Shown here piece by piece: positions 40,036 through 48,696 of a stretch of 64,000 nt of DNA (its first letter is position 1; the number at the start of each line of letters is the position of its first letter). The stretch is from the NCBI RefSeq assembly GCF_014197795.1, contig NZ_JACIGI010000010.1, forward strand, positions 1-64,000. Direction: 5' to 3'. Below the pieces are notes generated by a model. That model saw only the letters and a list, made by a program, of their open reading frames with translations. It searched no databases and was not told the origin of the DNA. A program made the position numbers and the translations under genes. This DNA comes from Roseospira goensis (GTDB lineage: Bacteria > Pseudomonadota > Alphaproteobacteria > Rhodospirillales > Rhodospirillaceae).

Positions 40036-40086
40036 GATGGTCGAGGGCCGGGCATGTGTCGGCCGGCCCCGCCGCCGGTCCCGGAT

Positions 40087-40124
40087 GCCGCCCTCCCGCG
40101 GCACCGCCGCCCTCCCGCGGCACC
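40087..40124. repeat. Two perfect tandem copies of a 19-bp unit
   Basis: GCCGCCCTCCCGCGGCACC occurs at 40087-40105 and 40106-40124 with no mismatch. The unit is GC-rich with a CCGCGG core. No function can be assigned. Confidence 0.85.
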
Positions 40125-40472
40125 GTCGCCCGGCGGCTCAAGGGCCAGGGCGCGACGGCCCGGGTCGGAGGGCGGAACGACCGCCAGACTGTGGCATACC
40201 ATATCACGGACCGGAGCCCGGCCGTGCCATGGAATCTACACAGGGCTGATGCCCCGTCGCCGTGCACGCGGGCCGACCCCGCCACCGCCGGAACGCCAGA
40301 GAGCGTGAAGTGACGCGGAGACCGACTCACGGTGGGAGCGGTGCGGCGCCGCGGCGCCCTGAACAAATCTCTAAGCCCAACTTACATATTTATATACAGA
40401 GCCTTGCGGTCTCGTGCTGAAGTCGTTAGCATGCTGACTATTGAGGGTAAGAGCAAAGCCAGACCGCGGCAC

Positions 40473-40598
40473 GTGGACTCACGACGGTGAACTCGCGTCG
40501 GTGGACACAGGACGGTGAACACACCAAGGTGCACACACCAAGGTGCACACACCAAGGTGCACATACGATGGTGCACACACCAAGGTGCACACACGACG
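40473..40598. repeat. Nine tandem 14-bp units upstream of the XRE regulator
   Basis: Units start at 40473, 40487, 40501, 40515, 40529, 40543, 40557, 40571 and 40585 with strict 14-bp spacing. The consensus is GTGCACACACCAAG: units 5, 6 and 8 are identical and the first three are more diverged (GTGGACTCACGACG, GTGAACTCGCGTCG, GTGGACACAGGACG). Each consensus junction GGTGCACACACC contains a GGTG...CACC dyad. The array ends 57 bp before the GTG start of the regulator. It may be an iterated binding site or a variable-number repeat; not a CRISPR, since there are no spacers. Confidence 0.92.
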
Positions 40599-40655
40599 CG
40601 GGAGAGACCGGCGCGCACGGGAAAGGCTCTTGTCAAACGAAGGAGGACCGGCATC

Positions 40656-41093
40656 GTGGCAAGGGGAGAAGGGCCCGATCCCGTCGACGTGCACGTCGGC
40701 GAACGCATTCGGTTGAGACGCGCCGTGCTGCGGTTAACACAGCAGGATCTGGCGCGGTCCATCGGTATTTCGTTCCAGCAGCTTCAGAAATACGAACGCG
40801 GGGCCAACCGCGTCTCGGCCTCGCGCCTGTTCGACATCGCGAGCCATCTCGATGTGCCGATCTCGTTTTTCTTCCAGGACATCGACGAGGACATGCTGCG
40901 CAGCCGCGGCCTGCCCGGGCACCACACCGAAATTGATCCCGGGCTCACCAGCGAGGCACTCCGGCTGATGGCCGTCTTCAACCGGCTGCCGAACGACACC
41001 GTGCGCCAGAAGATCCTGGAGTTCCTGACCGCGGCGGCCACCCCCGCGGCCAAGGGCGATGACGAGCAGCGCGGCGACGGCGCCCTGAACTAA
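40656..41093 (+). CDS. XRE-family transcriptional regulator
   Basis: 145-residue DNA-binding protein with an N-terminal lambda-repressor HTH (residues about 14-68: VGERIRLRRAVLRLTQQDLA, then SFQQLQKYERGANRVSASRLFDIASHL). It resembles the small alphaproteobacterial regulators of the PraR type that follow the same VDVHVGERIRLRR start. The C-terminal about 70 residues are helical with an acidic tail. GTG at 40656 has a clean AGGAGG 9 bases upstream. Opening from 40515 in the same frame is possible but would translate the repeat array. It sits between repeat DNA and a palindrome, both candidate self-operators; that is inference. Confidence 0.9.
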   Translation: MARGEGPDPVDVHVGERIRLRRAVLRLTQQDLARSIGISFQQLQKYERGANRVSASRLFDIASHLDVPISFFFQDIDEDMLRSRGLPGHHTEIDPGLTSEALRLMAVFNRLPNDTVRQKILEFLTAAATPAAKGDDEQRGDGALN

Positions 41094-41100
41094 GGCGGAT

Positions 41101-41154
41101 CGCGATCAATCGGAACCACCAATCGGAACCACGACGTGGTTCGGATTGATCGCG
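41101..41154. repeat. Long inverted repeat with internal direct repeats, after the XRE gene
   Basis: Arms of 19 bases (41101-41119 and 41136-41154) match as inverted copies with one mismatch (CGCGATCAATCGGAACCAC). The left arm's last 13 bases, CAATCGGAACCAC, are repeated exactly next to it (41107-41119 and 41120-41132). There is no T-tract. It starts 7 bp after the XRE stop, so it may act as transcription end, protein-binding site or mobile REP-like element. AATCGGAACC recurs near rplQ. Confidence 0.75.
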
Positions 41155-41317
41155 TGACTGCGCGCAACCTATATGATTCTCAGCCGATTTTTGCGTCAAA
41201 CAGAAATCGCGCCGCGAGTCCGGTTTGTCGCAATCGGCGCTAAGCACGCCGGCGGTGGGCTCGTGGCGGGACCACTTCACGGCCCGGCCGGGCACCCCAC
41301 GCCACGACCGGGCACGC

Positions 41318-43009
41318 TCACCCCCGGAAGCGGTTGGTGATGGGATAGCGGCGGTCGCGACCGAACGCTCGCAGGGTGATCTTGACCCCGGGCGGGGCCT
41401 GTCGCCGCTTGTACTCCGCCACGTTCAGCAACCGCCAGACCTTTTGCACCATGGCGGCGTCGTGGCCCGCGGCGATCATGTCGGACACCCCGTGCTCGCC
41501 CTCGATCAGGCCGTTGAGGATGGCATCCAGCTCCGGATAGGGGGGCAGGCTGTCCTGGTCGGTCTGGTCCGGACGCAGTTCGGCGCTGGGCGGCTTGGTG
41601 ATGACGCGCTCCGGCATCACCGGTCCGTCCGGCCCCAGCATGCCGGCCGGCCGGTGGTGGTTGCGCCAGCGGCTGACATGCTCGACCGAGGTCTTGTAGA
41701 CATCCTTGAGCACCGAGAAGCCGCCGGCCATGTCGCCGTACAGGGTGGCATAGCCGACGCTCATCTCCGACTTGTTGCCGGTCGACAGCACCATCGGCCC
41801 GAACTTGTTCGACAGCGCCATCAGGATGGTGCCGCGGATGCGGGCCTGAATGTTCTCCTCGGTCACGTCGGCCGGGCGGTCCGCGAACAGCCCGCCCAGG
41901 GTCTGCTCGAACGCCCCCATGACCGGACCGATCGGCACGGTGTCGTAGCGCACCCCCAGCAGACGGGCGACGCCTTCGGCATCCTCCAGACTGTCGGGGG
42001 AGGTATAGGGCGACGGCATCATCACGCACCACACCCGGTCCCGGCCCAGGGCGTCGACCGCCACCGCGGCCGACAGGGCGCTGTCGATGCCGCCGGACAG
42101 ACCGATGATGACGCCGGGAAAGCCGTTCTTGTCGACGTAATCCGACAGCCCCAGGACCAGCGCGCGGTAGATGCTCTCCGCCTGCCCATAGCCCGGCGTC
42201 ATCGTGGCATCGCGGCAGCGCCACGCCGCATCGGCCCCGGGCGCGCGGGTCCAGGTGGTCGGCACCACCGTCTCGGCGAACGACGGCAGGCGGCCGATCA
42301 GCGCGCCGTCGGCGTCCAGGATGAAGGACTCCCCGTCGAACACCAGTTCGTCCTGGCCGCCGACCTGATTGACGTAGACCAGCGGCAGGCCGGTCTCCCG
42401 CACCCGCGGCCGGGCCTGCTCCAGACGCTGGCCGTGCTTGTCCAGCTCGAACGGGGAGCCGTTGACGATCAGCAGCAGCTCGGCGCCCTGGTTGGCCAGA
42501 TGACGCGCCACCTGCGGCCCCCACATGTCCTCGCACACCAGGATGCCCAGGCGGGCACCGCGCAGCGAGACCACGTCCGGCAGCGGGCCGCGCGCGAACA
42601 CCCGGACCTCGTCAAACACCCCGTAGTTCGGCAGCAGATACTTGAAGCCGACGAACCGCACCTCGCCGCCATCCAGCAGCACCGCGGCGTTGCCCAGCTT
42701 GCGGGTGTTGTCGTCGGGATCGGTGAAGCGCCAGGGCGCACCGATCAGGACCGCCGGACCGCCGTCACCGGTCTCCGCCGCCAGCGCCAGCACCGCCGCC
42801 TGGACGGTGTCGACGAAGGCGTTGCGGAACACGAGGTCCTCGGGCGGATAGCCGGTGATCACCAGCTCGGGGAACACGACCAGGTCGGCCCGGTCCCGCG
42901 CCGCGTCCGCCCGCACCGCGCGGATGTGGTCGGCGTTGCCGGCGATGTCGCCGACGGTCGGATTGATCTGGGCCAGGGCGATGACGAGACGGTCTTCGCG
43001 GTCGGGCAT
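41318..43009 (-). CDS. nadE: Glutamine-dependent NAD+ synthetase
   Basis: Amidates deamido-NAD+ with glutamine-derived ammonia, the last step of NAD synthesis. The 563-residue protein fuses an N-terminal nitrilase-type glutaminase (Glu48 in FPELV, Lys123 in GFKYLLPNYG, Cys159 in VCEDMW) to a C-terminal ATP pyrophosphatase with the SGGIDS loop at residues 305-310. The length is typical of the bacterial two-domain form without extra insertions. ATG at 43009 follows GGAGACC. It stands between the XRE region and a proline-rich exported protein, without an obvious operon partner. Confidence 0.96.
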   Translation of the reverse strand: MPDREDRLVIALAQINPTVGDIAGNADHIRAVRADAARDRADLVVFPELVITGYPPEDLVFRNAFVDTVQAAVLALAAETGDGGPAVLIGAPWRFTDPDDNTRKLGNAAVLLDGGEVRFVGFKYLLPNYGVFDEVRVFARGPLPDVVSLRGARLGILVCEDMWGPQVARHLANQGAELLLIVNGSPFELDKHGQRLEQARPRVRETGLPLVYVNQVGGQDELVFDGESFILDADGALIGRLPSFAETVVPTTWTRAPGADAAWRCRDATMTPGYGQAESIYRALVLGLSDYVDKNGFPGVIIGLSGGIDSALSAAVAVDALGRDRVWCVMMPSPYTSPDSLEDAEGVARLLGVRYDTVPIGPVMGAFEQTLGGLFADRPADVTEENIQARIRGTILMALSNKFGPMVLSTGNKSEMSVGYATLYGDMAGGFSVLKDVYKTSVEHVSRWRNHHRPAGMLGPDGPVMPERVITKPPSAELRPDQTDQDSLPPYPELDAILNGLIEGEHGVSDMIAAGHDAAMVQKVWRLLNVAEYKRRQAPPGVKITLRAFGRDRRYPITNRFRG

Positions 43010-43127
43010 GCTGGGTCTCCGCGCCGGTCAGGACGGCCCGGCGCCGGCAGCCGGGCCTTCCACTCATACGGCAGGCGGTTCGGGTCCGACCAGAGGCGAT
43101 TTCGCGACGGCCCCCCGCCCGCGGCCG

Positions 43128-44141
43128 TCAGGAGCCGCTGGCGGCGGTCGTGGGGGCCGGCCGCACGGCGCCGGGCGGCAGGTCCATGACCGAGGGATCG
43201 ACCGCCGGCGTGCCCGGCACCGGCTGCCCGGGGCCGATCCAGGGGGTCGCCGGCGGCGCGGGGGCGGCGGGCGCCGGCGCCCGATAGGCCGGCGCAGGAT
43301 AGCCGGGGGGCGGGTAGCCGGGTGCGGGCGCCGCGAAGCCGGGCGGCGCAGGGCCGGGTGATGGCGGAGCGGCATACCCTGGAGCCGGAGCGGCATACCC
43401 TGGAGGCGGCGCGACACCGGGCGACGGACCGTAGGGCGGCGCGTAGCCGGAAGGCGGCGCGTAGCCGGGGGGTGCCGGATAGGGCGACGGGGCCGCGGCC
43501 AGCCTGGGCGGTGGCGCCGGCTGGTCCGGCGCCGGCAACTCGCGGGTCAGCGCCGGTACACGGGGCGCCGCCCGGGGGAGCGGCGGTTCCGCCGTCCACG
43601 CGGGCGACACCGCCGGTGCGGGTGGCGCGGGTGGTGGTGGCGCCGCCGGCGTCATGCCGAACACCGGAACCGGCGGGGTGGACGGCGCCAATGGCGGTGC
43701 AGGTGGCGGCGCCTGAGGCGCCGGCGGCGCGCCCCCGCCGACACCAGCGGCCCGGCTGACCGATGTCAGCAGCACATCGCGCCGCCCCGGATCGAGCCGC
43801 CCGGCCCCGACCAGTTCGTTCAACGCCGCGCGCACGCCGCCCACGATCGCCGCCCGGCCGGACGCATCGGGGCGCGCGGCCCCCGCCACGCTGCCGAGGG
43901 AGACCACCGCCCCCGGCTCCGTCTGGGCGCGCTCCAGCGTCAGGGAGCGCGCCGCCGCCCCGAGGGCCGCCGGCTCCGCCGTCATCACCGCCTGCCCGGC
44001 CGGCAAGCGCGCCGTCAGCGCCGCGATCACATTGGCGAACGAGGCCGCCTCGTCGGCCTGCGCCGCCGCCGTGCACAGCAGTACGCCCAGCACCAGCCCC
44101 CGCCCGGCGCGGGTCATCATCCAACGCCCGACCGGCCCCAT
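43128..44141 (-). CDS. Exported proline-rich hypothetical protein
   Basis: 337 residues, unknown function. The N-terminus (about residues 8-28, MMTRAGRGLVLGVLLCTAAAQADE) is a signal peptide. Residues about 30-130 form a compact Ala-rich region, probably the only folded domain; the rest is Pro/Ala/Gly/Tyr-rich with repeated PGYA, PPGY and APGY units. Such tails are common in periplasmic or surface proteins that bind cell wall or polysaccharide, but no family signature is visible. ATG at 44141 is preceded by GGGAGGCGGG. Divergent from the O-antigen ligase gene and just upstream of nadE on its strand. Confidence 0.75.
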   Translation of the reverse strand: MGPVGRWMMTRAGRGLVLGVLLCTAAAQADEAASFANVIAALTARLPAGQAVMTAEPAALGAAARSLTLERAQTEPGAVVSLGSVAGAARPDASGRAAIVGGVRAALNELVGAGRLDPGRRDVLLTSVSRAAGVGGGAPPAPQAPPPAPPLAPSTPPVPVFGMTPAAPPPPAPPAPAVSPAWTAEPPLPRAAPRVPALTRELPAPDQPAPPPRLAAAPSPYPAPPGYAPPSGYAPPYGPSPGVAPPPGYAAPAPGYAAPPSPGPAPPGFAAPAPGYPPPGYPAPAYRAPAPAAPAPPATPWIGPGQPVPGTPAVDPSVMDLPPGAVRPAPTTAASGS

Positions 44142-44256
44142 GCCCGCCTCCCGTGTCCAGCCTGGGTGAAACGCCCCAAGGGGTCACAGTCTAGATCGAA
44201 TCCGTGATACTTGAAAAGCGTGTCTCGCGCGCGTCCCTGCACGTATCCTGGAACCC

Positions 44257-45615
44257 ATGGCCCCGCCCCGGATCCGTCTCCCCGTCCTTCGTGCCGACCG
44301 GCCCCCTGGTCCGCCGCGGCTGGTTCCGCTGGCGGCGATCCTGGTGTGGGCGCCGCTGCCGCTGGCCAGCAACCGGCCCTGGTCGACGGCGCTGCTTCTG
44401 CTGCTGCTGTTCGCGCTGGCGGCCTGGAGCGCCATGCGGGGGGATCGTCCGCCCCCCACCCGAGCGGGTGCGTGTGCGTTCACCCTGGCGGGGATTGCGG
44501 TCACCTGGGCGCTGGTGCAGGCCGCGCCGGGCCTGGGGACCGCGCTGCCGCACTGGCAGGACCTGGCCGCCCTGACCGGCCGGCCGCCCTGGGGCGCGCT
44601 GTCGCTGACGCCCGTTTCCACGGTCGAAGGCACCCTGCGGCTGATCGGTTACGGCACGGCAGCGTGGCTGGGCGCGGCCGTGCTCGGCCCGCCGGCCGCG
44701 CGCCTGGGTCTGATGCGGGTGCTGGCGGCCGGAACGGCCGGGCTGGCCATCTACGCGCTGGCCGACCTGCTCAGCGGCAGCCACCGCATCGGCTGGATCG
44801 ACAAGTGGATCTACCAGGACGTCGCCACCGCCACCTTCGTGAACCGCAACGCCTGGTGCGTCTACGCCGGCCTCGGCGCGGCGGCGGCCCTGGTCGCGGC
44901 CGGCGCGGCGGTCACACGGCAGCGCCGCCGGCTCTGGCAGGCCGCCGCCGCACTGACGCTGGTGGCGGCGTTGCTGTCGGAGTCGCGCTGGGGTCTGGTC
45001 AGCGTCGCCGCCGGTCTGGGCACGCTCGCCCTGCTGCGCCCGGGCCGGCCGCCGTGGCGGGCGCTCGCGGCCGGCGGCACCGCCCTGCTCGCAGCGCCGC
45101 TGGGGTTGGCCGCCCTGGGCTGGGACCGGCTGCTGGCGCGGCTGGACCCGGTCCTGGTGCTTGGCGATCTGCGCTGGGACCTGTACCGCGTGACCCTGGA
45201 GGCCATCGCCGCCGCCCCCTGGACCGGCCACGGCCTGGGCAGCTACCCGGTGCTCTACCACCACATCCGCGACGCCGCGCTGGCCGAGGCCCTGGTGCTG
45301 GAGGCGCATTCCGTGCCGCTGGAGCTGCTGGCCGAGCTCGGGATCCCGGCGGCGCTGGCGCTGATGGGCGCCTACGTCGTGCTGGTGGCGGCCGCCGTCC
45401 GGCGGGCGCGGCGGCACGGCGACCCGGTGGCGCGGCTGGCGGCGGCGGCCGGAGTGATGGCGGGCCTGCACGGGCTGCTCGACTTCTCGATGCAGACGCC
45501 GGCGCTGGCGGTCACGGTGCTGGTGCTGCTGGGGGCGGGCGCGACGCCGTCCACGCCGCCCGGGCCCGCGCGATCTCCGGCACCTGCGGCGCCAGCGCCG
45601 CCGCCCGGTCCATGA
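44257..45615 (+). CDS. O-antigen ligase/polymerase-like membrane protein (Wzy_C family)
   Basis: Predicted multi-pass inner-membrane glycan ligase or polymerase, 452 residues. Hydrophobic helices begin at residue about 23 and run to near 420. The periplasmic loop with TGHGLGSYPVLYHHIRDAALAEALVLEAHSVPLELLAELG is the Wzy_C signature. The last about 25 residues are Pro/Ala-rich, and their coding sequence is shared antisense with the end of the TPR-like gene (overlap 45512-45615, 104 bp). It belongs with the glycan genes on the other strand. Whether it ligates O-antigen or polymerises another polymer is not decided by sequence. Confidence 0.85.
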   Translation: MAPPRIRLPVLRADRPPGPPRLVPLAAILVWAPLPLASNRPWSTALLLLLLFALAAWSAMRGDRPPPTRAGACAFTLAGIAVTWALVQAAPGLGTALPHWQDLAALTGRPPWGALSLTPVSTVEGTLRLIGYGTAAWLGAAVLGPPAARLGLMRVLAAGTAGLAIYALADLLSGSHRIGWIDKWIYQDVATATFVNRNAWCVYAGLGAAAALVAAGAAVTRQRRRLWQAAAALTLVAALLSESRWGLVSVAAGLGTLALLRPGRPPWRALAAGGTALLAAPLGLAALGWDRLLARLDPVLVLGDLRWDLYRVTLEAIAAAPWTGHGLGSYPVLYHHIRDAALAEALVLEAHSVPLELLAELGIPAALALMGAYVVLVAAAVRRARRHGDPVARLAAAAGVMAGLHGLLDFSMQTPALAVTVLVLLGAGATPSTPPGPARSPAPAAPAPPPGP

Positions 45616-45886
45616 GACGGTCGACATAGGGCGCAGGCGCGCCGCGCGCGGCCTCCGTCCACGCCAGTCCGGTCCAGGCGAAGGGATCGGCGGGGGAGAG
45701 GGCCAGCGCATCCCGCCAGGCGTTCGCCGCATCGTGCCAGCGCGCCGGGCGGCCCTGGCCCAGGGCCTCGACGACGGCGGCCTCGGCCCGATCGGCCGGC
45801 GCCCCGCGCCCAAGGGCGTGCGCCAGCCACGCCGCCGCCAGCAGCGACAGCCCCAGGAAAGCGACCCCGCGCGCCGCCCGCCTCAT
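45512..45886 (-). CDS. Small TPR-like membrane protein at the end of the glycan operon
   Basis: 124 residues. It has an N-terminal membrane helix (RGVAFLGLSLLAAAWLAHALG), then helical pairs of TPR type (AANAWRDALALSPADPFAWTGLAWTEAARG and a following repeat). The ATG at 45886 overlaps the upstream gene's stop as ATGA, which supports it as a real, coupled gene despite its small size. The last 34 codons overlap antisense the end of the O-antigen ligase gene. It may act in the assembly of the glycan machinery; role inferred only from context. Confidence 0.72.
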   Translation of the reverse strand: MRRAARGVAFLGLSLLAAAWLAHALGRGAPADRAEAAVVEALGQGRPARWHDAANAWRDALALSPADPFAWTGLAWTEAARGAPAPYVDRLMDRAAALAPQVPEIARARAAWTASRPPPAAPAP

Positions 45887-48696
45887 GCCTGTCCCGCCAG
45901 GACGCGCAGCACCGCCGTGTAGGAGTCCAGCAGTGCGCCGTAGCGCGCGCCATCGTCGCCCGCCGGCGCGGCGGGTCGCGGCGCCCGCAGTGCCGCCGCC
46001 AGCCCCCGGGCCAGCGCCGGCGGGTCGGCCGGCGGCACCAGCCAGGTGGCGGGCCAGCGCGCCGCCTGTTCCGGGATGCCGCCGACCGCGGTCGCCACCA
46101 CGGGCAGACCGGCGCGGGCTGCCTCCAGCACCACCCGGGGCGCGGCCTCGGCCCGGCTGGGGCACACGGCCACGTCCGCCGCCGCCCACAGCGCGGCCAT
46201 GTCGGCCCGCTCCCCCAGCAACACGACCCGCCGCGGCCAGGGATCGGGCAGGCGCGCCACGGCGGCGCGCACGCGGCGGCCGTAGCCCTCGGCGTCGCGG
46301 CCGGCCCACAGCAGCCGCACCCGGCCGTGCAGGGCGTCGGGCAGCAGCGGGAGCGCGGCGATCAGGTCCAGCGGCCCCTTGCGCGGATCCAGCGCCCCGG
46401 CGGCCAGCAGGACCCGGTCCTCCCGGTCCCCCCCGGCGCCGGACGACATCCGGGACGGCGCCCCCTCCGCCCGCGGCGGCAGGGCGTTGGGGATCACCGT
46501 GGCGCGATCCGGCGCCACCCAGGCGGCCCAGGCCCGCGCCGTCGTATGGGAAACGAACACCACCCGGTCGGCCTCGGCCAGCGCCGCCAGCGCCCGCGCC
46601 TGCACCGAAACCGACAGGTCGGCCAGCGCCTCCGGTCCCGGCTCCCGGATCACCCATAGGGCGGGGCGTCCCAGCGTGCGGGCCGCGATCGCGCCGGCGA
46701 AGGCGCGCAGGCCGTTGACCAGCACCACCCCCGCCCCGCTGTCGGCCAGGGCCTGCGCCACGCGCGCGGCCAGCCGGTCCAGGTCCCGCACCCCCAGAAG
46801 CCGGCCCGGGGCGATGCGGGTCACGGGCCAGCCCGCCGCCGCCCACAGCGCACCGAGCGGACCGTCGTGCAGCACCAGCGACAGGGCCGGGGTCACCGCG
46901 CCCCGCCCCACGAGGCCGCTCGCCAGTTCCCACAGGCTGAGCGGGGCGCCATCACGCCTCCAGGTCTCGCCGACGCAGGCGAGCCGGAGCGGACCCTCCC
47001 CCGCCGGGGCGACCGGCAGCGGGCGGTGCCCTTCGAGGGACGGCGACAGCCGCGGCGGCTGCGCCGGCCGTGGCGGAGGCATCGCGGGCATGGGAGCGGG
47101 CCGCCCGCGCAGCCCCGCCACCCGGCGCGCGATCTCCCGCCCCTCGCCCCGCAGCCCCAGCCGCGCCAGCGTGCCCAGGCTGCGCGCCAGACCGGCCGGA
47201 CGGAGCCGTACCGCCCGGGCGTGGCGCCGGGTCTCGTCGCCCGGACACGGCGGGGTGTCGTACAGGCGCTCGTGACGGGCCACCAGGGCCGCCGGCGTCA
47301 GCCGCGCCATGTGTGCCCGCCCGGCCGCGGCCAGCCGCGCGCACGCCCCCGTATCGTTCAGCAGATCCACGACCCGCGCCGCCACCGCCGCCGGTGTCGG
47401 CGGCGCGACCGGCAGCCCGGCCAGCGCCTCCGCCACCCCACCGGCCGGGGCCGCCACCACCGGCACGCCGGCGGCCTGGGCCTCCAGGATGGCGTTGGGC
47501 AGGCCCTCGGCAGCGGAGACGTGCAGCAGCACGGCGGCCTCGGCCAGGTGTGGCCCGACCTCCGGCACCCAGCCGGGCGCCTCCACCGCCACCCCCAGGG
47601 CGGCGGCCCGCGCCGCCACCGCACCCCGCAGCGGCCCGTCCCCGAGCAGGCGGAACCGTACGTCCGGCCGCGCCGCCGCCACCCGCGCCGCCACATCCAG
47701 CCACAGCAGCGGCCGCTTGTGCGCCACCAGCCGGAACACCCCCAGGACCAGTGGCGCCAGCCCGGCCGGGGGTGGTCCCGACGCGGGGACGGCGACGCCG
47801 TTCGGGATCACCAGCGGCGCCGCGATGCCGGCCCAGCGCGCATGATCGGCCGCCACCGCCGCCGCGTTGCCGGTCACCGTCACCGCCGGATGGCGCGCCA
47901 GCGCCGCCAGCCCTGGCCGCAGCGCCCCGGCCAGCGGGTGGCCATGGCGGTCCGGCGCCCGGTTGCGCAGGCCCACCACCACCGCCGGCACCCCCAGTGC
48001 CGCCGCCACACCCGCCACCACGGCGGTGCCGTCGAGCCAGCCATGCACCGCCCGCGGCCGCCACGCCGCCAGCCAGCCGGCCACCGCCAGCAGGTCTCCG
48101 GCCAGGGCGTCGGGCAGGCCGGCCGCCGCCCGCTCCAGCCGCGCCAGCCCCGGGGTGTCATGGGGCGGCGGATCGGTCCACACCGCCACCGGGATCCCGG
48201 CCGCCGCCAGCCCCGGCGCGAGCGCCGCCGCCCCCGGCCGATCCCGCAGGTGCCGGACCAGCACCCGCACCGGCCAGCCCCGCGCCGCCAGCCCGCCCGC
48301 CAGCATCGCCATCTGCCGCTGGGCGCCGTCGCCGGCCAGCGAGGGAACCACCATCACCACCGGCCCCTCGGCCCGTCCGCACACCGGCCGATCGCAGGCC
48401 AGCACCCGTGCCCAGGCCAGCGCCGCCGCCCCCGGTCCCATCGCCCGCAACCGCCGCCCCGCCCGCCCGGCCAGCAGGGCGGCCGGCGTGGTCTCGCGCC
48501 AGACGCCGCCGGCGTCGCGGACCGCGACCACCGGCACGCGCTGGCGCCAGGCCGCCCACAGCACGGACGCGGTCAGCGACCGCACACCGCCCGGCGCCAC
48601 CAGCCGGTCGCACGGCGGCAGCACCAGCCGCCAGTCCCGCGCGTCACCGGGCTGGTGCGTCACGTCGGGGCCCACGACCACCGTCCGGCCGCTCAT
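45883..48696 (-). CDS. Double family 4 glycosyltransferase (two GT domains in one chain)
   Basis: A 937-residue protein with two complete GT-B modules. Module 1 (residues about 110-500) has GDGAQRQMAMLAGGLAARGWPV, the FRLVAHKRPLLWLDVAARVA linker strand and HVSAAEGLPNAILEAQAAGVPVVAAP. Module 2 (about 575-930) has RRDGAPLSLWELASGLVGRG, AAGALDPRKGPLDLIAALPL and CPSRAEAAPRVVLEAARAGLPVVATAVGGIPE. Both carry the EX7E-type donor motif. A disordered Pro-rich linker joins them. ATG at 48696 overlaps the preceding stop by 4 bases. The tandem could add two sugars in sequence; the donors and acceptor are unknown. Confidence 0.87.
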   Translation of the reverse strand: MSGRTVVVGPDVTHQPGDARDWRLVLPPCDRLVAPGGVRSLTASVLWAAWRQRVPVVAVRDAGGVWRETTPAALLAGRAGRRLRAMGPGAAALAWARVLACDRPVCGRAEGPVVMVVPSLAGDGAQRQMAMLAGGLAARGWPVRVLVRHLRDRPGAAALAPGLAAAGIPVAVWTDPPPHDTPGLARLERAAAGLPDALAGDLLAVAGWLAAWRPRAVHGWLDGTAVVAGVAAALGVPAVVVGLRNRAPDRHGHPLAGALRPGLAALARHPAVTVTGNAAAVAADHARWAGIAAPLVIPNGVAVPASGPPPAGLAPLVLGVFRLVAHKRPLLWLDVAARVAAARPDVRFRLLGDGPLRGAVAARAAALGVAVEAPGWVPEVGPHLAEAAVLLHVSAAEGLPNAILEAQAAGVPVVAAPAGGVAEALAGLPVAPPTPAAVAARVVDLLNDTGACARLAAAGRAHMARLTPAALVARHERLYDTPPCPGDETRRHARAVRLRPAGLARSLGTLARLGLRGEGREIARRVAGLRGRPAPMPAMPPPRPAQPPRLSPSLEGHRPLPVAPAGEGPLRLACVGETWRRDGAPLSLWELASGLVGRGAVTPALSLVLHDGPLGALWAAAGWPVTRIAPGRLLGVRDLDRLAARVAQALADSGAGVVLVNGLRAFAGAIAARTLGRPALWVIREPGPEALADLSVSVQARALAALAEADRVVFVSHTTARAWAAWVAPDRATVIPNALPPRAEGAPSRMSSGAGGDREDRVLLAAGALDPRKGPLDLIAALPLLPDALHGRVRLLWAGRDAEGYGRRVRAAVARLPDPWPRRVVLLGERADMAALWAAADVAVCPSRAEAAPRVVLEAARAGLPVVATAVGGIPEQAARWPATWLVPPADPPALARGLAAALRAPRPAAPAGDDGARYGALLDSYTAVLRVLAGQA

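Larger units (their letters stand above)
39894..40655. other. Gene-free stretch carrying three sets of tandem repeats
   Basis: 762 bp with no gene I can support, between the small helical protein and the XRE regulator. In order it holds a triple 15-bp repeat (39991-40035), a double 19-bp repeat (40087-40124), a short AT-rich patch (about 40381-40399, promoter-like), the nine-unit 14-bp array (40473-40598) and the ribosome site of the regulator (40641-40646). Confidence 0.8.

Noticed and set aside
40473-40598. CRISPR array
   Set aside because: Units are 14 bp and directly adjacent, so there are no spacers, and no cas genes are nearby.
40515-40655. N-terminal extension of the XRE regulator from an upstream GTG
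   Set aside because: It would translate the repeat array into Cys/His-rich filler, and a strong AGGAGG box places the start at 40656.
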